Below, piece after piece: positions 1 to 8,390 of a stretch of DNA of 64,000 nt (position 1 is its first letter; every line of letters begins with the position of its first letter). The notes below the pieces were generated by a model that saw only the letters and a list, made by a program, of their open reading frames with translations, ran no database searches and was not told where the DNA came from. The translations under genes and the position numbers were made by a program. Source of the DNA: an uncultured Ruminococcus sp. (GTDB lineage: Bacteria > Bacillota > Clostridia > Oscillospirales > Ruminococcaceae); contig CADALT010000008.1 in NCBI GenBank assembly GCA_902788785.1, forward strand, positions 1 to 64,000, read 5' to 3'.

Positions 1-570
1 GAAAATATTTTGCTCAATATACTGTTCATAGGACATACCGCTTACCGCTTCTATAATAAGTCCCAGCAGTCCGTAATTTGCATTTGCGTATTCATAGCTA
101 CCATATTGTTCGGTACTTTTCAAAGAACCAAATGTCTGATAGGTGGTGATACCGCTTGTGTGATTCAGAAGATCTTTCACGGTTATCCTGCTATGATCGG
201 TATTTTCCTCAAACCATTTTGATGTATCTATGTACTCATCTATCGGGCTTTCAAGTTCAATTTTTCCTTGTTCATAAAGCTGCATAATTGCGATCGCAGT
301 AAATGATTTGCTCATAGACCCGATGATAAACAGCAGATCGGCGTTTTCACAGCTGCCATAGGTATTTTCAAATAGAACGCTATCCTTATCCACAACAGCC
401 ACTGCCATTGCAGGAATATGGTATTTTTTTATATCCTCTGCAATTTGCTTATCTATCGATGAATAATCAGTGATCTCGTTTTCTGATGCGAAAGCGCTTA
501 TTCCCGATATACCCAAAGCCAAACAAAGCATTACGCTGATAAAAGCATAGATCAGTTTGTTGGTTTTCAT
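1..570 (-). CDS. Secreted serine beta-lactamase-like protein, 5' part only
   Basis: The start codon lies at 570 and the frame stays open to the window edge, giving 190 codons with the C-terminus outside. The protein opens with a signal peptide (Lys-Thr-Asn-Lys, a hydrophobic core, then an Ala-Phe-Ala-type cleavage site near residue 28). The class C beta-lactamase / penicillin-binding fold is marked by the SMSK tetrad (Ser85, Lys88), which supplies the acylated serine and general-base lysine, and by a YAN triad at 161-163 followed by a YGLLG stretch typical of the family. Members are esterases, peptidases or cell-wall hydrolases outside the membrane; true drug resistance is not implied. The KTG-like motif would lie beyond the window. 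Substrate unknown. Confidence 0.85.
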   Translation of the reverse strand, partial: MKTNKLIYAFISVMLCLALGISGISAFASENEITDYSSIDKQIAEDIKKYHIPAMAVAVVDKDSVLFENTYGSCENADLLFIIGSMSKSFTAIAIMQLYEQGKIELESPIDEYIDTSKWFEENTDHSRITVKDLLNHTSGITTYQTFGSLKSTEQYGSYEYANANYGLLGLIIEAVSGMSYEQYIEQNIF

Positions 571-651
571 TATCACAATACCTCTTGATATGTTAAATTC
601 GGATTTATTCTATTATCAACACAAAAGTAAAATGAGACATTTTTTATAATA

Positions 652-1188
652 TCATTTAAAGAACAGCGGCAGCTTTTCAAGGAAGAATATATCGTCACGG
701 TCGGCTGCATCGCCCTCTGCAAGGACTGCGCCCTTCCCCACGATGTTTCCGCCTGCTGCTTCAACCAGTTTTTCGATGGCTGTGAGAGATTCGCCCGTAC
801 TGATAACATCATCAAGTATCAGCACTTTCCTGCCCTTCAGCCTTGCAACATCTTCCTGCGAAAGGTAAAGCGTCTGTACATTGGCTGTGGTGATGGATTT
901 CACCTGAACGGAAATTGGGTCGGTCATATAAAGCTTGACTGACTTTCTTGCTACCACATAGTTCTTGCCGGACTGCCTTGCAGCCTCATAAGCCAGAGGT
1001 ATGCCCTTGGACTCGGCAGTGATGATGATATCGAAATCGGGGACTTTTTTCAGAAGTTCCTCCGCACAGGCAACTGTCAGTTCCACATCTGAAAACATGA
1101 TGAATGCTGCGATATCGAGCTTTTCACTTGCTGCGCAAATGGGCAGTTCACGATCAAGCCCTGCTACTTTCAAAGAATAGGTTTCCAT
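652..1188 (-). CDS. apt: Adenine phosphoribosyltransferase-like protein
   Basis: A 178-residue type I phosphoribosyltransferase. The PRPP-binding loop is LILDDVISTGES at about residues 123-134, with the acidic pair and the Thr-Gly phosphate loop intact. Length and the early ESKGIPLAYE segment fit the APRT/xanthine PRT group, which joins a free purine base to PRPP to make the nucleotide in the cytosol. It is the last gene of a leftward salvage operon, 22 bp after the purine permease, which supports a purine base as substrate. Start ATG 1188 has AAGGAG ten bases upstream. Adenine as substrate is inferred; xanthine is possible. Confidence 0.75.
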   Translation of the reverse strand: METYSLKVAGLDRELPICAASEKLDIAAFIMFSDVELTVACAEELLKKVPDFDIIITAESKGIPLAYEAARQSGKNYVVARKSVKLYMTDPISVQVKSITTANVQTLYLSQEDVARLKGRKVLILDDVISTGESLTAIEKLVEAAGGNIVGKGAVLAEGDAADRDDIFFLEKLPLFFK

Positions 1189-1210
1189 TTTTTTACAACT
1201 CCTTACAATT

Positions 1211-2566
1211 TTACAAGAATATATATTTCAGTACGAAAAGTACCGCAAGTACGTACATTATTGGGTTGATCTCCTTGCGTTTTCCGCAGAAGAGGTTTAT
1301 GACTACATAGGATATGACACCTATGGAGATACCCTCGGATATGCTGTAGAACAGCGGCATAGCTATTATGCACAGGTATGCGGGCACAGCCGATGTAAAG
1401 TGCTTTTCATCGAATTTGATATCGGTAATGGTAGAAAACATGAGAAATCCCACAACGATAAGTGCAGGTGCTGTGGCAAATGACGGTATAGCTATGAATA
1501 TGGGGGCAAAAAGCATTGATGCCAGAAACAGCACCGCTGTAGTGACTGCGGTAAGTCCCGTTCTTCCGCCTGCGCCGACACCTGCTGCGGATTCGACAAA
1601 TGTAGTGGTCGTAGATGTTCCAAGCACAGCACCGCCTGTAGTTGCTATCGCATCAGCCATAAGTGCAGGTTTAATAGCAGGGAGCTTGCCCTCATCATCA
1701 AGCATATCAGCCTTGGCAGCAACGCCTATCAGGGTTCCCAGCGTATCAAAAAGATCGACAAATAAAAATGCAAATATCACGGTAATGAAATTGAAGATGC
1801 CCACATTGTCCATATCCACATTGAAGCACTGGCCAAAGGTCTTGCCGAGAGCGGAAAAATCAGTCATGGAGAAATTCGGGAACAACGAAAACCAGTTCTC
1901 ACCGTCGGGCTTATATATCCCCATCAGCTGACAAAGCATACCCAGCACCCATGTGCCGATTATACCTATGAGTATAGAGCCCGGTACTTTCTTGATATAG
2001 AGTATCGCCATGGCAACGGTGCCTATCAGTGCAAGCAGCGCACATATACCACGGGTGGAAAATTCCTCGGTAAGATCGACCATCTCCACCAGAGTCGCAC
2101 CGCCCACTACCAGTTTTGCATTCTGAAGACCGATGAAGGCGATGAACAGTCCGATACCCACAGACACGGCTTTTTTCAAAGCAAGGGGTATACTGTCGAA
2201 GATGGCTTCCCTGACTTTAGTCACAGACAGGAGTATGAACACGATACCCTCTATGAACACCGCAAGCAGAGCGACCTGCCACGGATATCCCATGGAACCG
2301 CAGACTGTATAAGCCATAAATGCATTGAGTCCCATACCTGCGGAAAGAGCAAACGGAAGATTTGCCATTAGTCCCATACACATTGTGCCTATAAAGGACG
2401 CAAGACAGGTCGCAAGCAATACAGCTGTGCTGTCCATGCCCGCAGCAGAAAGCACGCTGGGATTTACCGCCAGGATATACGCCATGGTCATAAATGTGGT
2501 CACGCCTGCCATTATCTCGGTGCGTACATCTGTACCGTGTTCCTTTAGTTTAAACAGTCTCTCCAT
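1211..2566 (-). CDS. NCS2-family purine base permease (AzgA/PbuG type)
   Basis: A polytopic membrane protein of 451 residues with about 12-14 hydrophobic segments. The N-terminal block TTFMTMAYILAVNP and the central block TTTFVESAAGVGAGGRTGL are hallmarks of the AzgA/PbuG branch of the NCS2 nucleobase:cation symporters, which import hypoxanthine, guanine or adenine. The ATG at 2566 overlaps the hpt stop codon (TGATG) and has AGGAGG seven bases upstream; a longer reading from a TTG at 2569 is less likely. It sits between hpt and the apt-like gene, so uptake and phosphoribosylation are co-expressed and translationally coupled. Confidence 0.88.
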   Translation of the reverse strand: MERLFKLKEHGTDVRTEIMAGVTTFMTMAYILAVNPSVLSAAGMDSTAVLLATCLASFIGTMCMGLMANLPFALSAGMGLNAFMAYTVCGSMGYPWQVALLAVFIEGIVFILLSVTKVREAIFDSIPLALKKAVSVGIGLFIAFIGLQNAKLVVGGATLVEMVDLTEEFSTRGICALLALIGTVAMAILYIKKVPGSILIGIIGTWVLGMLCQLMGIYKPDGENWFSLFPNFSMTDFSALGKTFGQCFNVDMDNVGIFNFITVIFAFLFVDLFDTLGTLIGVAAKADMLDDEGKLPAIKPALMADAIATTGGAVLGTSTTTTFVESAAGVGAGGRTGLTAVTTAVLFLASMLFAPIFIAIPSFATAPALIVVGFLMFSTITDIKFDEKHFTSAVPAYLCIIAMPLFYSISEGISIGVISYVVINLFCGKRKEINPIMYVLAVLFVLKYIFL

Positions 2567-3120
2567 CAATCAGCCTCCTGTGCAAACTCCGCTATGCACG
2601 GAAGATTTCGGTAGTATTCATCATAATCGAGACCATAGCCTATAACGAACAGGTCGGGTATGGTAAACAGCGAATAATCCGACTGTATCTTCACCTCTCG
2701 CCTTTCGGGCTTATCAAGCATTGTCACTATGCGCAGCGAGAGAGGGCCCTTGCTTTCAAGGTACTTTACGACCTCGCTGAGTGTTCTGCCCGTATCGATT
2801 ATGTCCTCAACGATAACGATGTGATACTTGCTCACATCCTGTTTAAGGTCCATGGTTATCTCCACATTGCCGGAACTTTCTGTACCGTCATAACTTTTAG
2901 CCGCCATGAAACCTATCTCATGGGGGATATTTATGGCACGGCTGAGGTCTGCCAGAAAGATGAAAGCACCTTTGAGTATGCTCACCAGTAGCAGAGGCTT
3001 GTCCTTATACTCCATACTGAGTATCTCACCTGCACGGGTGACTGCCGCTTTTATATCCTCTTCAGAATAAATGACACGTTTGATATGTCTATGAAATTCG
3101 GGCATATTTGTTATCAGCAT
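2566..3120 (-). CDS. hpt: Hypoxanthine (guanine) phosphoribosyltransferase
   Basis: 184 residues, the usual HPRT length. It converts hypoxanthine or guanine plus PRPP to IMP or GMP. The PRPP motif IVIVEDIIDTGRTL lies near residues 100-113, the ILKGAFIFLADL segment supplies the PPi-loop lysine, and the C-terminal FVIGYGLDYDEYYRNLP block is the family's base-binding end. The ATG at 3120 has a GAGGAG site nine bases away. It is the second gene of the upp-hpt-permease-apt operon, and its stop overlaps the permease start. Confidence 0.93.
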   Translation of the reverse strand: MLITNMPEFHRHIKRVIYSEEDIKAAVTRAGEILSMEYKDKPLLLVSILKGAFIFLADLSRAINIPHEIGFMAAKSYDGTESSGNVEITMDLKQDVSKYHIVIVEDIIDTGRTLSEVVKYLESKGPLSLRIVTMLDKPERREVKIQSDYSLFTIPDLFVIGYGLDYDEYYRNLPCIAEFAQEAD

Positions 3121-3144
3121 GACCGCACTCTCCTCTCGAAATAA

Positions 3145-3774
3145 TTACTTTGTACCGAATATCCTGTCGCCCGCATCGCCAAGACCCGGGACGATATAAG
3201 CATCATCATTGAGCTTTTCATCAAGACTGCCCACATATATATCAATATCGGGATGAGCTTTCTGCAAAGCTTCAAGACCCTCGGGGGCAGCTATTATGCA
3301 CATGAATTTTATATTGCTGCACCCATGCTGTTTAATGAAATCCACCGCAGTTATCGCTGAGCCGCCTGTGGCAAGCATAGGGTCGGGCAGGATAACAAGA
3401 CGCTCATCCATATTATCGGGCAGCTTGCAAAAATACTCATGGGGCTCATGGGTCTGCTCATCACGGTAAAGCCCGATATGACCGACCTTTGCGGACGGCA
3501 CCAGTGCAAGTATACCGTTGACCATGCCAAGCCCTGCACGCAGTATAGGCACAATTGCCAGCTTTTTACCTGAAAGCATCGGTACATCAGCTTCGGTTAT
3601 GGGCGACTTTACTTTCACAAGCTCGGTCGGGAGGTCTCTCAGCGCCTCATACCCCATAAGCATAGCTATCTCTTCCACCAGTATACGGAAATCTCTTGTA
3701 CCCGTATTCTCATCACGCAGCAGTGATATCTTATGCTTTATCAGCGGATGGTCAATGACCGTAACTTTTCCCAT
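3145..3774 (-). CDS. upp: Uracil phosphoribosyltransferase
   Basis: 209 residues, exactly the normal length. It makes UMP from uracil and PRPP. The start [16 protein letters not shown] is the conserved UPRT N-terminus; [12 protein letters not shown] is the UPRT version of the PRPP loop, and [17 protein letters not shown] is the uracil-binding C-terminus. It is the first gene of the leftward salvage operon and follows the promoter at 3835-3863. Start ATG 3774 has a GAGG site eight bases upstream. Confidence 0.97.
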   Translation of the reverse strand: MGKVTVIDHPLIKHKISLLRDENTGTRDFRILVEEIAMLMGYEALRDLPTELVKVKSPITEADVPMLSGKKLAIVPILRAGLGMVNGILALVPSAKVGHIGLYRDEQTHEPHEYFCKLPDNMDERLVILPDPMLATGGSAITAVDFIKQHGCSNIKFMCIIAAPEGLEALQKAHPDIDIYVGSLDEKLNDDAYIVPGLGDAGDRIFGTK

Positions 3775-3834
3775 TTACACGACCTCATTTCATCATAAAA
3801 AAATCAGCTGCAAGCACGCAGCTTCGCTATTTTT

Positions 3835-3863
3835 ATTTTATCACATTTTAAATCTGATGTCAA
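3835..3863 (-). promoter_or_regulatory. Promoter of the salvage operon
   Basis: Read on the minus strand: -35 TTGACA (3858-3863), 17-bp spacer, -10 TAAAAT (3835-3840). The start of transcription would fall near 3828, giving a leader of about 55 nt before upp. I see no purine riboswitch in that leader. Confidence 0.8.
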
Positions 3864-3973
3864 TAAAAACAATTAAAGTGTGAGCATGAATAAAGTAATT
3901 GTTCAAAGTGTTCAAGCGGTACAGTGTATTTTTGTTTATTTGATGATAATTTAAGTAAATTTGAAAAATCTTA

Positions 3974-4002
3974 TTGACAAACCGTGAATACCGTGATATA
4001 AT
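3974..4002 (+). promoter_or_regulatory. Promoter of the antiporter gene
   Basis: Perfect consensus: -35 TTGACA (3974-3979), 17-bp spacer, -10 TATAAT (3997-4002). The leader to the antiporter start is about 50 nt. Confidence 0.88.
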
Positions 4003-4057
4003 CTAATCACAAATAGTGTAAGTTTACACGTTTTATACCAAATAAGGAGATACAGAA

Positions 4058-5311
4058 ATGAAATTACTGACATTATCAGAGGATCAGATACTGATAACCT
4101 TCATCGCTTTAGCTCTACTGCTGCTGTTCTCTTATGTATTCGGCACGCTGCTTGAAAAGATAAAGGGACCAAGGGTCGTGGGCGAGATACTGGGCGGCAT
4201 GATACTGGGCGGCAGCTGCCTGTTCATACTAATGCCGGAGCAGATGAAAAAGATATTTTTCGCATACCCCGAGGAGGGGCAGGTACTTAACATATTCTAC
4301 CAGCTGGGGCTGATATTTCTGATGTTCTTATCGGGCTACAATACCGATATAAAAATAGAGAAGAAGAACACCAAGACCATCGGGCTGGTATTTATCGGTG
4401 CCACTGTGATACCGATGCTGCTGGCTATACCGTTCATAGGGCTTTTCAAAAAGCATTTCATCGGCACAGCAAGCAATGATCTATCATTTTCGCTGGTATT
4501 CTGCATAGGTGTTGCCATAACCTCGATACCCGTCATATCAAAGATATTTTTCGATATGGGCATAATGAACACCAAGTTTTCAAACACGATACTTACGGTG
4601 GCAACATTTCAGGATCTGTGCCTATGGATACTGCTAAACATTGCCACGAGGGTGGCAGCTACGGGCAACATAGGTCTGGGGCAGATGCTTGTGATAGTAT
4701 TCTCGACGCTGGGACTTTTCGTAGTCATAACAGCCGCCGCAAAGATGGTCAAGAAGACCAAGAAAATAAAGGACACAAAGCTGTTTTACACCATATGCTT
4801 TGTGATGCTGCTGGCAGTCTGCGGACTTCTCTCAAAGATCGGCATAAACATCATGTATTCGGCATTCATCGTGGGATATGTGGTGAAGGTATTCTCGGGC
4901 AAGGAAGAGACCGCAAAGAAAGACATAGGCGTACTGGAAAATCTTGTATTCTCGTTTTTTGTACCGATATACTTTGCGCTGGTAGGCATACAGCTTAATG
5001 TTATACATGATTTTTCCGTTGGAAGATTTCTGTTATTTTTCGTGATAGCATTCGGTCTGGAATTCTTCGGCACATGGGTTATGCTATTATTTTCGGACTT
5101 ATCAAGGGATATGAAGATGAACTTCGCCATAACCATGAATGCCAGAGGAGGTCCGGGCATTGTACTTGCGACTGTAAGCTACACGGCTAACATAATCTCG
5201 CTGGAATTTTTCACGGTACTTATCCTGACGACTATGCTTTCATCGATGACGGCAGGTTATTATTTAAGGTATCAGCAGAAGAAAAACACGGAGATATTTG
5301 ATTCGCTGTAA
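4058..5311 (+). CDS. Cation:proton antiporter, CPA2 membrane domain only
   Basis: 417 residues with about 12 membrane segments. The N-terminal GPRVVGEILGGMILG block is the conserved second-helix motif of the Kef/NapA (CPA2) Na+/H+ exchanger domain, and MNARGGPGIVLATVSYTA near the C-terminus is the matching second half of the transport fold. It would exchange Na+ or K+ for protons at the cytoplasmic membrane. The protein ends right after the membrane domain, with no RCK/TrkA nucleotide-binding domain, unlike KefB/C. It is monocistronic: own promoter, AAGGAG before ATG 4058, terminator directly after the stop. Confidence 0.9.
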   Translation: MKLLTLSEDQILITFIALALLLLFSYVFGTLLEKIKGPRVVGEILGGMILGGSCLFILMPEQMKKIFFAYPEEGQVLNIFYQLGLIFLMFLSGYNTDIKIEKKNTKTIGLVFIGATVIPMLLAIPFIGLFKKHFIGTASNDLSFSLVFCIGVAITSIPVISKIFFDMGIMNTKFSNTILTVATFQDLCLWILLNIATRVAATGNIGLGQMLVIVFSTLGLFVVITAAAKMVKKTKKIKDTKLFYTICFVMLLAVCGLLSKIGINIMYSAFIVGYVVKVFSGKEETAKKDIGVLENLVFSFFVPIYFALVGIQLNVIHDFSVGRFLLFFVIAFGLEFFGTWVMLLFSDLSRDMKMNFAITMNARGGPGIVLATVSYTANIISLEFFTVLILTTMLSSMTAGYYLRYQQKKNTEIFDSL

Positions 5312-5313
5312 AG

Positions 5314-5346
5314 AAATATCCGCAGACGAGATCTGCGGATATTTTT
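5314..5346 (+). terminator. Intrinsic terminator, probably bidirectional
   Basis: Thirteen-base arms (5314-5326 and 5332-5344) around a 5-nt loop, with T runs on both sides. It lies between the antiporter stop and the convergent lipoprotein gene and can serve both. Confidence 0.88.
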
Positions 5347-5351
5347 CATTA

Positions 5352-5840
5352 TCATTTATCAAAAGATTTGAGCATTTCAACTAAATCATTGTAATGCTCG
5401 GTGCAATAATACTCTATTTCACCGGAAATTCCGATAATAGAATATGTTCCTTCTTTATCACACATCTCACACTTATGCTTACTGTAAGGTCCTTTACCAA
5501 CATCTTCCTCCATTTTTGCATAAAAATCATTTATTTCCTTCAGATGAGCATCACAATAATACTCTTTTTGTCCAGAAAAACCTATATACTCATTTTTCCC
5601 TTCTTTTGTACAACCTTCAGCATCACAATAATGCTCAATTCTTTTTTCTGTTCTAGCCGTTGTTTCAATTGCTACTGTAGTTGTTGTAATTGTAGTTTCA
5701 ACCACATCTTTGCTTTGATCATCATTATTTGTACTTAAACTACTACTAGAATCATTTTCCTCTTTTATTGAATTCTCAGAAATTGTACAAGATGACAACA
5801 ATACTACCGAAATAAACAACAAACCTATAATTCGATTCAT
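5352..5840 (-). CDS. Lipoprotein with two Cys/His repeats
   Basis: 162 residues. The signal peptide ends in the lipobox LSSC (Cys18), so the mature protein should be lipid-anchored outside the membrane. A Ser/Asp/Thr-rich linker follows to about residue 70. The rest is two copies of one unit: a CxxxxC or CxxC pair, a Gly-rich YIGFSG / IIGISG turn, then EYYC and a His three residues later (C-x-x-H). Four zinc-type ligands per copy suggest two small metal-binding modules. I do not recognise a named family. The gene is markedly AT-richer than its neighbours and diverges from an XRE regulator. Confidence 0.7.
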   Translation of the reverse strand: MNRIIGLLFISVVLLSSCTISENSIKEENDSSSSLSTNNDDQSKDVVETTITTTTVAIETTARTEKRIEHYCDAEGCTKEGKNEYIGFSGQKEYYCDAHLKEINDFYAKMEEDVGKGPYSKHKCEMCDKEGTYSIIGISGEIEYYCTEHYNDLVEMLKSFDK

Positions 5841-5907
5841 AATTTTACCCCTTTTGAATAATTAGAATATACTGTTTTATAATCTAAAGTGATTATAATA
5901 TACTTAA

Positions 5908-5936
5908 ATTATAACCTATTACAGTTCGTTTGTCAA
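5908..5936 (-). promoter_or_regulatory. Promoter of the Cys/His-repeat lipoprotein
   Basis: Minus strand: -35 TTGACA (5931-5936), 17-bp spacer, -10 TATAAT (5908-5913), a perfect consensus. A rightward TATAAT at 5938-5943 abuts its -35, so the divergent XRE gene may be transcribed from the same 35 bp; no good -35 is seen for that direction. Confidence 0.85.
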
Positions 5937-5983
5937 GTATAATCAATCATTTGTGGTAAACTTCTTTTAAAGGAGTGATTATT

Positions 5984-6319
5984 ATGCCACTATACCAACG
6001 AATAAAAGATTTAAGAGAAGACTCAGACAAAACACAAGTTGAAATAGCGACATATCTTGGAACAACAGCACAATACTATGGAAAATACGAAACAGGAAAA
6101 CGTGAAATACCATTCTCAAGAGCAATAGAATTGGCTGAATATTATAAAATAAGTCTTGATTATCTAGCTGGTAGAACCAATATAAAAAAAATACAATCTG
6201 ATACATCATTATCAATTGACGAAGTCAGATTACTAGAATTATTTCGTTCTCTTTCTGAACGAAATAAAGGGAAAGTAGAGTTATTTATAGAACAATTAAA
6301 CAAAGCACAAAATATCTAA
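5984..6319 (+). CDS. XRE-family helix-turn-helix regulator
   Basis: 111 residues. The Cro/CI helix-turn-helix covers about residues 4-60: RIKDLREDSDKTQVEIATYL, then GTTAQYYGKYETGKREIP as recognition helix and turn, then the RAIELAEYYKISLDYLAGRT close that is standard for the family. The rest is helical and probably dimerises. AGGAG at 5971-5975, eight bases before ATG 5984, decides this start over an in-frame GTG at 5975. It diverges from the Cys/His lipoprotein, so regulation of that gene and of itself is likely. Base composition is AT-rich like its partner. Confidence 0.88.
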   Translation: MPLYQRIKDLREDSDKTQVEIATYLGTTAQYYGKYETGKREIPFSRAIELAEYYKISLDYLAGRTNIKKIQSDTSLSIDEVRLLELFRSLSERNKGKVELFIEQLNKAQNI

Positions 6320-6335
6320 AATTATTATGAAAACG

Positions 6336-6373
6336 CCCCCGCAGGAGCTTTATTATCCTGTGGGGGTATTTTT
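6336..6373 (+). terminator. Intrinsic terminator after the XRE gene
   Basis: Eleven-base-pair stem, CCCCCGCAGGA against TCCTGTGGGGG with one G-T pair and a 9-nt loop, followed by a T-rich tail. Confidence 0.88.
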
Positions 6374-6410
6374 GTCCATTATATAAAATGTAAAATTTTG
6401 TTTTAAGCTA

Positions 6411-6439
6411 TTGACAATTAAAATGATAAATGATAAAAT
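6411..6439 (+). promoter_or_regulatory. Promoter of the ABC exporter genes
   Basis: -35 TTGACA (6411-6416), 17-bp spacer, -10 TAAAAT (6434-6439). Transcription would start near 6446, leaving an unusually long leader of about 208 nt. Confidence 0.78.
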
Positions 6440-6653
6440 ATGAATTGTGCATAATATTCAATTATAGTGTTTTTACTATAACAAGAAGTCAGATGCTTTT
6501 CACACTAAAGAGGGTTTCATATTACAAAAAGATACAAAAAAGTAACAAATTCTTTTACGGTGATGACTTTTTCTGCAAGTGCCTTTTGTATCTCGGCATC
6601 AGATATGGTGTGACGGGAATAACCGAATAAATTGGAGTATATAGTAAGTTATT
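6440..6653. other. Long leader with no assigned gene
   Basis: The stretch between the promoter and the ABC ATPase. A 66-codon plus-strand frame covers much of it but has no ribosome site and poor composition. On the minus strand about 35 codons from roughly 6640 to 6530 read like real protein (a phrase ISDAEIQKALAEKVITVKEF) without start or ribosome site, perhaps a gene relic. No riboswitch class is recognised. Confidence 0.35.
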
Positions 6654-7328
6654 ATGGAAAAATTAGAACTCAAAGGCTTTTATAAAGCCTACAACAGATC
6701 ATGCATATTTGATAATACGGATTGTTGTTTCAAGAATGGACGGATAAGTCTGATAATGGGCATAAACGGTTCGGGAAAAACAACATTTGCAAAATGCGTC
6801 TGCGGGCTGGAAAACTATAAGGGAAATATCACTTTTAAAGGAGATGATAATTCCCGTGAAAAACTGCTTGCCATATGGGACGACACACCATTTTACGGCA
6901 ATCTAAACGGATTCGATAACCTGAAAGTGCTTTGCGATAAAAAGCTCAGCAAATCAGAGATATTTGAAACGGCTAAAAAATACATGACCAGAGACCTTCT
7001 GAACGAAAAAGTCAGAAGATACTCTTACGGTCAGAAGAAAAAACTCTCGATCGTACTTGCAGAACTTATAGATCCTCAGATACTTATAATGGACGAGATC
7101 ACCAACGGACTTGACAGAAAGTCTTTAAAGTTGTTAAAAAAGTATCTTATAAAAAAGCGTCCCGACAGGATCACCATACTTACGGGACATTCTCTCGGTT
7201 TTTATAATGATCTGATAGACGACCTGTATCTTATCAAAGATAATAAGATACAAATGAAATACACTGACTATAACAGTCTGGAAAATAACCTGGAGGAAAT
7301 ATATGATTCTGAATTCGATGAAGAGTGA
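6654..7328 (+). CDS. ABC transporter ATP-binding protein
   Basis: 224 residues. Walker A is GINGSGKTT near residue 37, the signature is YSYGQKKKLS near 122 (a Tyr-Gly-Gln variant of LSGGQ), and Walker B is ILIMDEI near 143, followed by the D-loop and a switch His in LTGHS. It would energise the membrane protein encoded next, whose start lies inside this gene's end, so the two are translationally coupled. The Shine-Dalgarno is weak; GGAG lies about 15 bases before ATG 6654. Substrate unknown; the pair resembles small ABC-2 exporters for peptides or drugs. Confidence 0.88.
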   Translation: MEKLELKGFYKAYNRSCIFDNTDCCFKNGRISLIMGINGSGKTTFAKCVCGLENYKGNITFKGDDNSREKLLAIWDDTPFYGNLNGFDNLKVLCDKKLSKSEIFETAKKYMTRDLLNEKVRRYSYGQKKKLSIVLAELIDPQILIMDEITNGLDRKSLKLLKKYLIKKRPDRITILTGHSLGFYNDLIDDLYLIKDNKIQMKYTDYNSLENNLEEIYDSEFDEE

Positions 7329-8259
7329 GTTAAGATATGATATCAGATCAAAATTTATGATCATCATTACGCTTATACTTACCATGCTTATGTGCGGTAT
7401 GGTGTATATACAATATATTCGGATCGGTTCGGCTATTTCTTCATTCAGAAATTCTGTCCAAAGAGCAGAAGAAATGGGCAGCAGTGTAGAAGAAGAATTA
7501 TCACAAAAGCTCAAGTTGGTCAGAGAAGAAAACGGTTTTATGAATGCTCGTATAGATAACAGTCCTGTGGCAGTATCTAAGTATTACATTGAACAGGATA
7601 TGAAAAATCTGTCCCTCGGAAATGCTGCATCATCATTTTGCGGAACAGGTCAGCTTTATCTGCCGTTGTTTTTTTCACTGTTCGGTCTGTTCAGTATGCG
7701 CAGAGATGTCAAAAACAAGACCCTAAAGATCAAGATCTGCAAGTATGGTAAAAACAATTATGTCCTTTCCAAATTTCTGTACCTTTCGCTTATGTCAGGG
7801 GTAGTCCTGCTGATCGCTATGGCGGTGGCAATGGCAGCAAACAGGGTAGCATACAGTTTTGCACTGAATGATCTGAATGCGCTGGGTGAACTGAATAAAT
7901 ACATCGAACTTGATCCCGTTCCATTCAGCCTCACAAGGCTAATATCCCAATATTTCTTTACATGGACTTGGTCGCTTATATATCTGTATCTGGGAATGCT
8001 GTTTTCTCAGATAACACGCAACACAACGGTCGGTGCGATAGCACTTTTCGTTCTCAACTACATAGTTCCGACGTCAAAGAAATATGATCCCAGAAATATT
8101 ATACTCTGTTATATCGACAAATTCTTTGACTTTTACGGAGATTTCTTTATAAACTGTATTGAAGTCAGACCCATCGCTCTCGCCATACCGATAGCTATTG
8201 CGATATTGGCTGTAGTGCTGACCATCACTATCAATCGTTCAAGAAGTGCATACGTATAA
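7303..8259 (+). CDS. ABC-2-like exporter membrane subunit
   Basis: 318 residues. One membrane segment near residues 17-36 is followed by an extracytoplasmic, charged stretch to about 105, then five hydrophobic segments (around 110-130, 155-180, 220-240, 245-265 and 290-310). This layout suits the membrane partner of the preceding ATPase. The start at 7303 is fixed by GGAGG at 7292-7296 inside the ATPase gene; the genes overlap by 26 bases. A strong terminator follows. No family-specific motif was recognised, so the substrate is open. Confidence 0.75.
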   Translation: MILNSMKSELRYDIRSKFMIIITLILTMLMCGMVYIQYIRIGSAISSFRNSVQRAEEMGSSVEEELSQKLKLVREENGFMNARIDNSPVAVSKYYIEQDMKNLSLGNAASSFCGTGQLYLPLFFSLFGLFSMRRDVKNKTLKIKICKYGKNNYVLSKFLYLSLMSGVVLLIAMAVAMAANRVAYSFALNDLNALGELNKYIELDPVPFSLTRLISQYFFTWTWSLIYLYLGMLFSQITRNTTVGAIALFVLNYIVPTSKKYDPRNIILCYIDKFFDFYGDFFINCIEVRPIALAIPIAIAILAVVLTITINRSRSAYV

Positions 8260-8265
8260 AAAATC

Positions 8266-8314
8266 TATCCCCGAGGATAAACGAGCATCGTTTATTCCCG
8301 GGGATATTTCTGTT
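8266..8314 (+). terminator. Intrinsic terminator of the ABC operon
   Basis: A long imperfect hairpin, about 18 paired bases with one bulge, between TATCCCCG (from 8266) and CGGGGATA (to 8305) with a 3-nt loop, followed by T-rich sequence. Confidence 0.85.
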
Positions 8315-8332
8315 TAATATATTTATTTCAGA

Positions 8333-8390
8333 TTTTGTACACCATCACGCCGAAAAAGCAGGAGGCGTACTTTGCTTGGTACACAAGCCT
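8333..8390. repeat. Candidate intergenic structured repeat
   Basis: About 58 bp between the terminator and the glgA stop with nested inverted symmetry: TTGTACACCA near the left end against TGGTACACAA at the right, and CGCC...GGCG inside. Read leftward the element also gives an open 19-codon frame. GC content jumps relative to the flanks. The build resembles small dispersed intergenic repeats, but no second copy was found in this window. Confidence 0.3.

Noticed and set aside
3775..3834. A purine riboswitch in the salvage operon leader
   Set aside because: The leader is only about 55 nt and lacks the aptamer motifs.
6430..6630. A 66-codon plus-strand frame in the ABC leader
   Set aside because: It starts inside the -10 region, has no ribosome site and unlikely composition.
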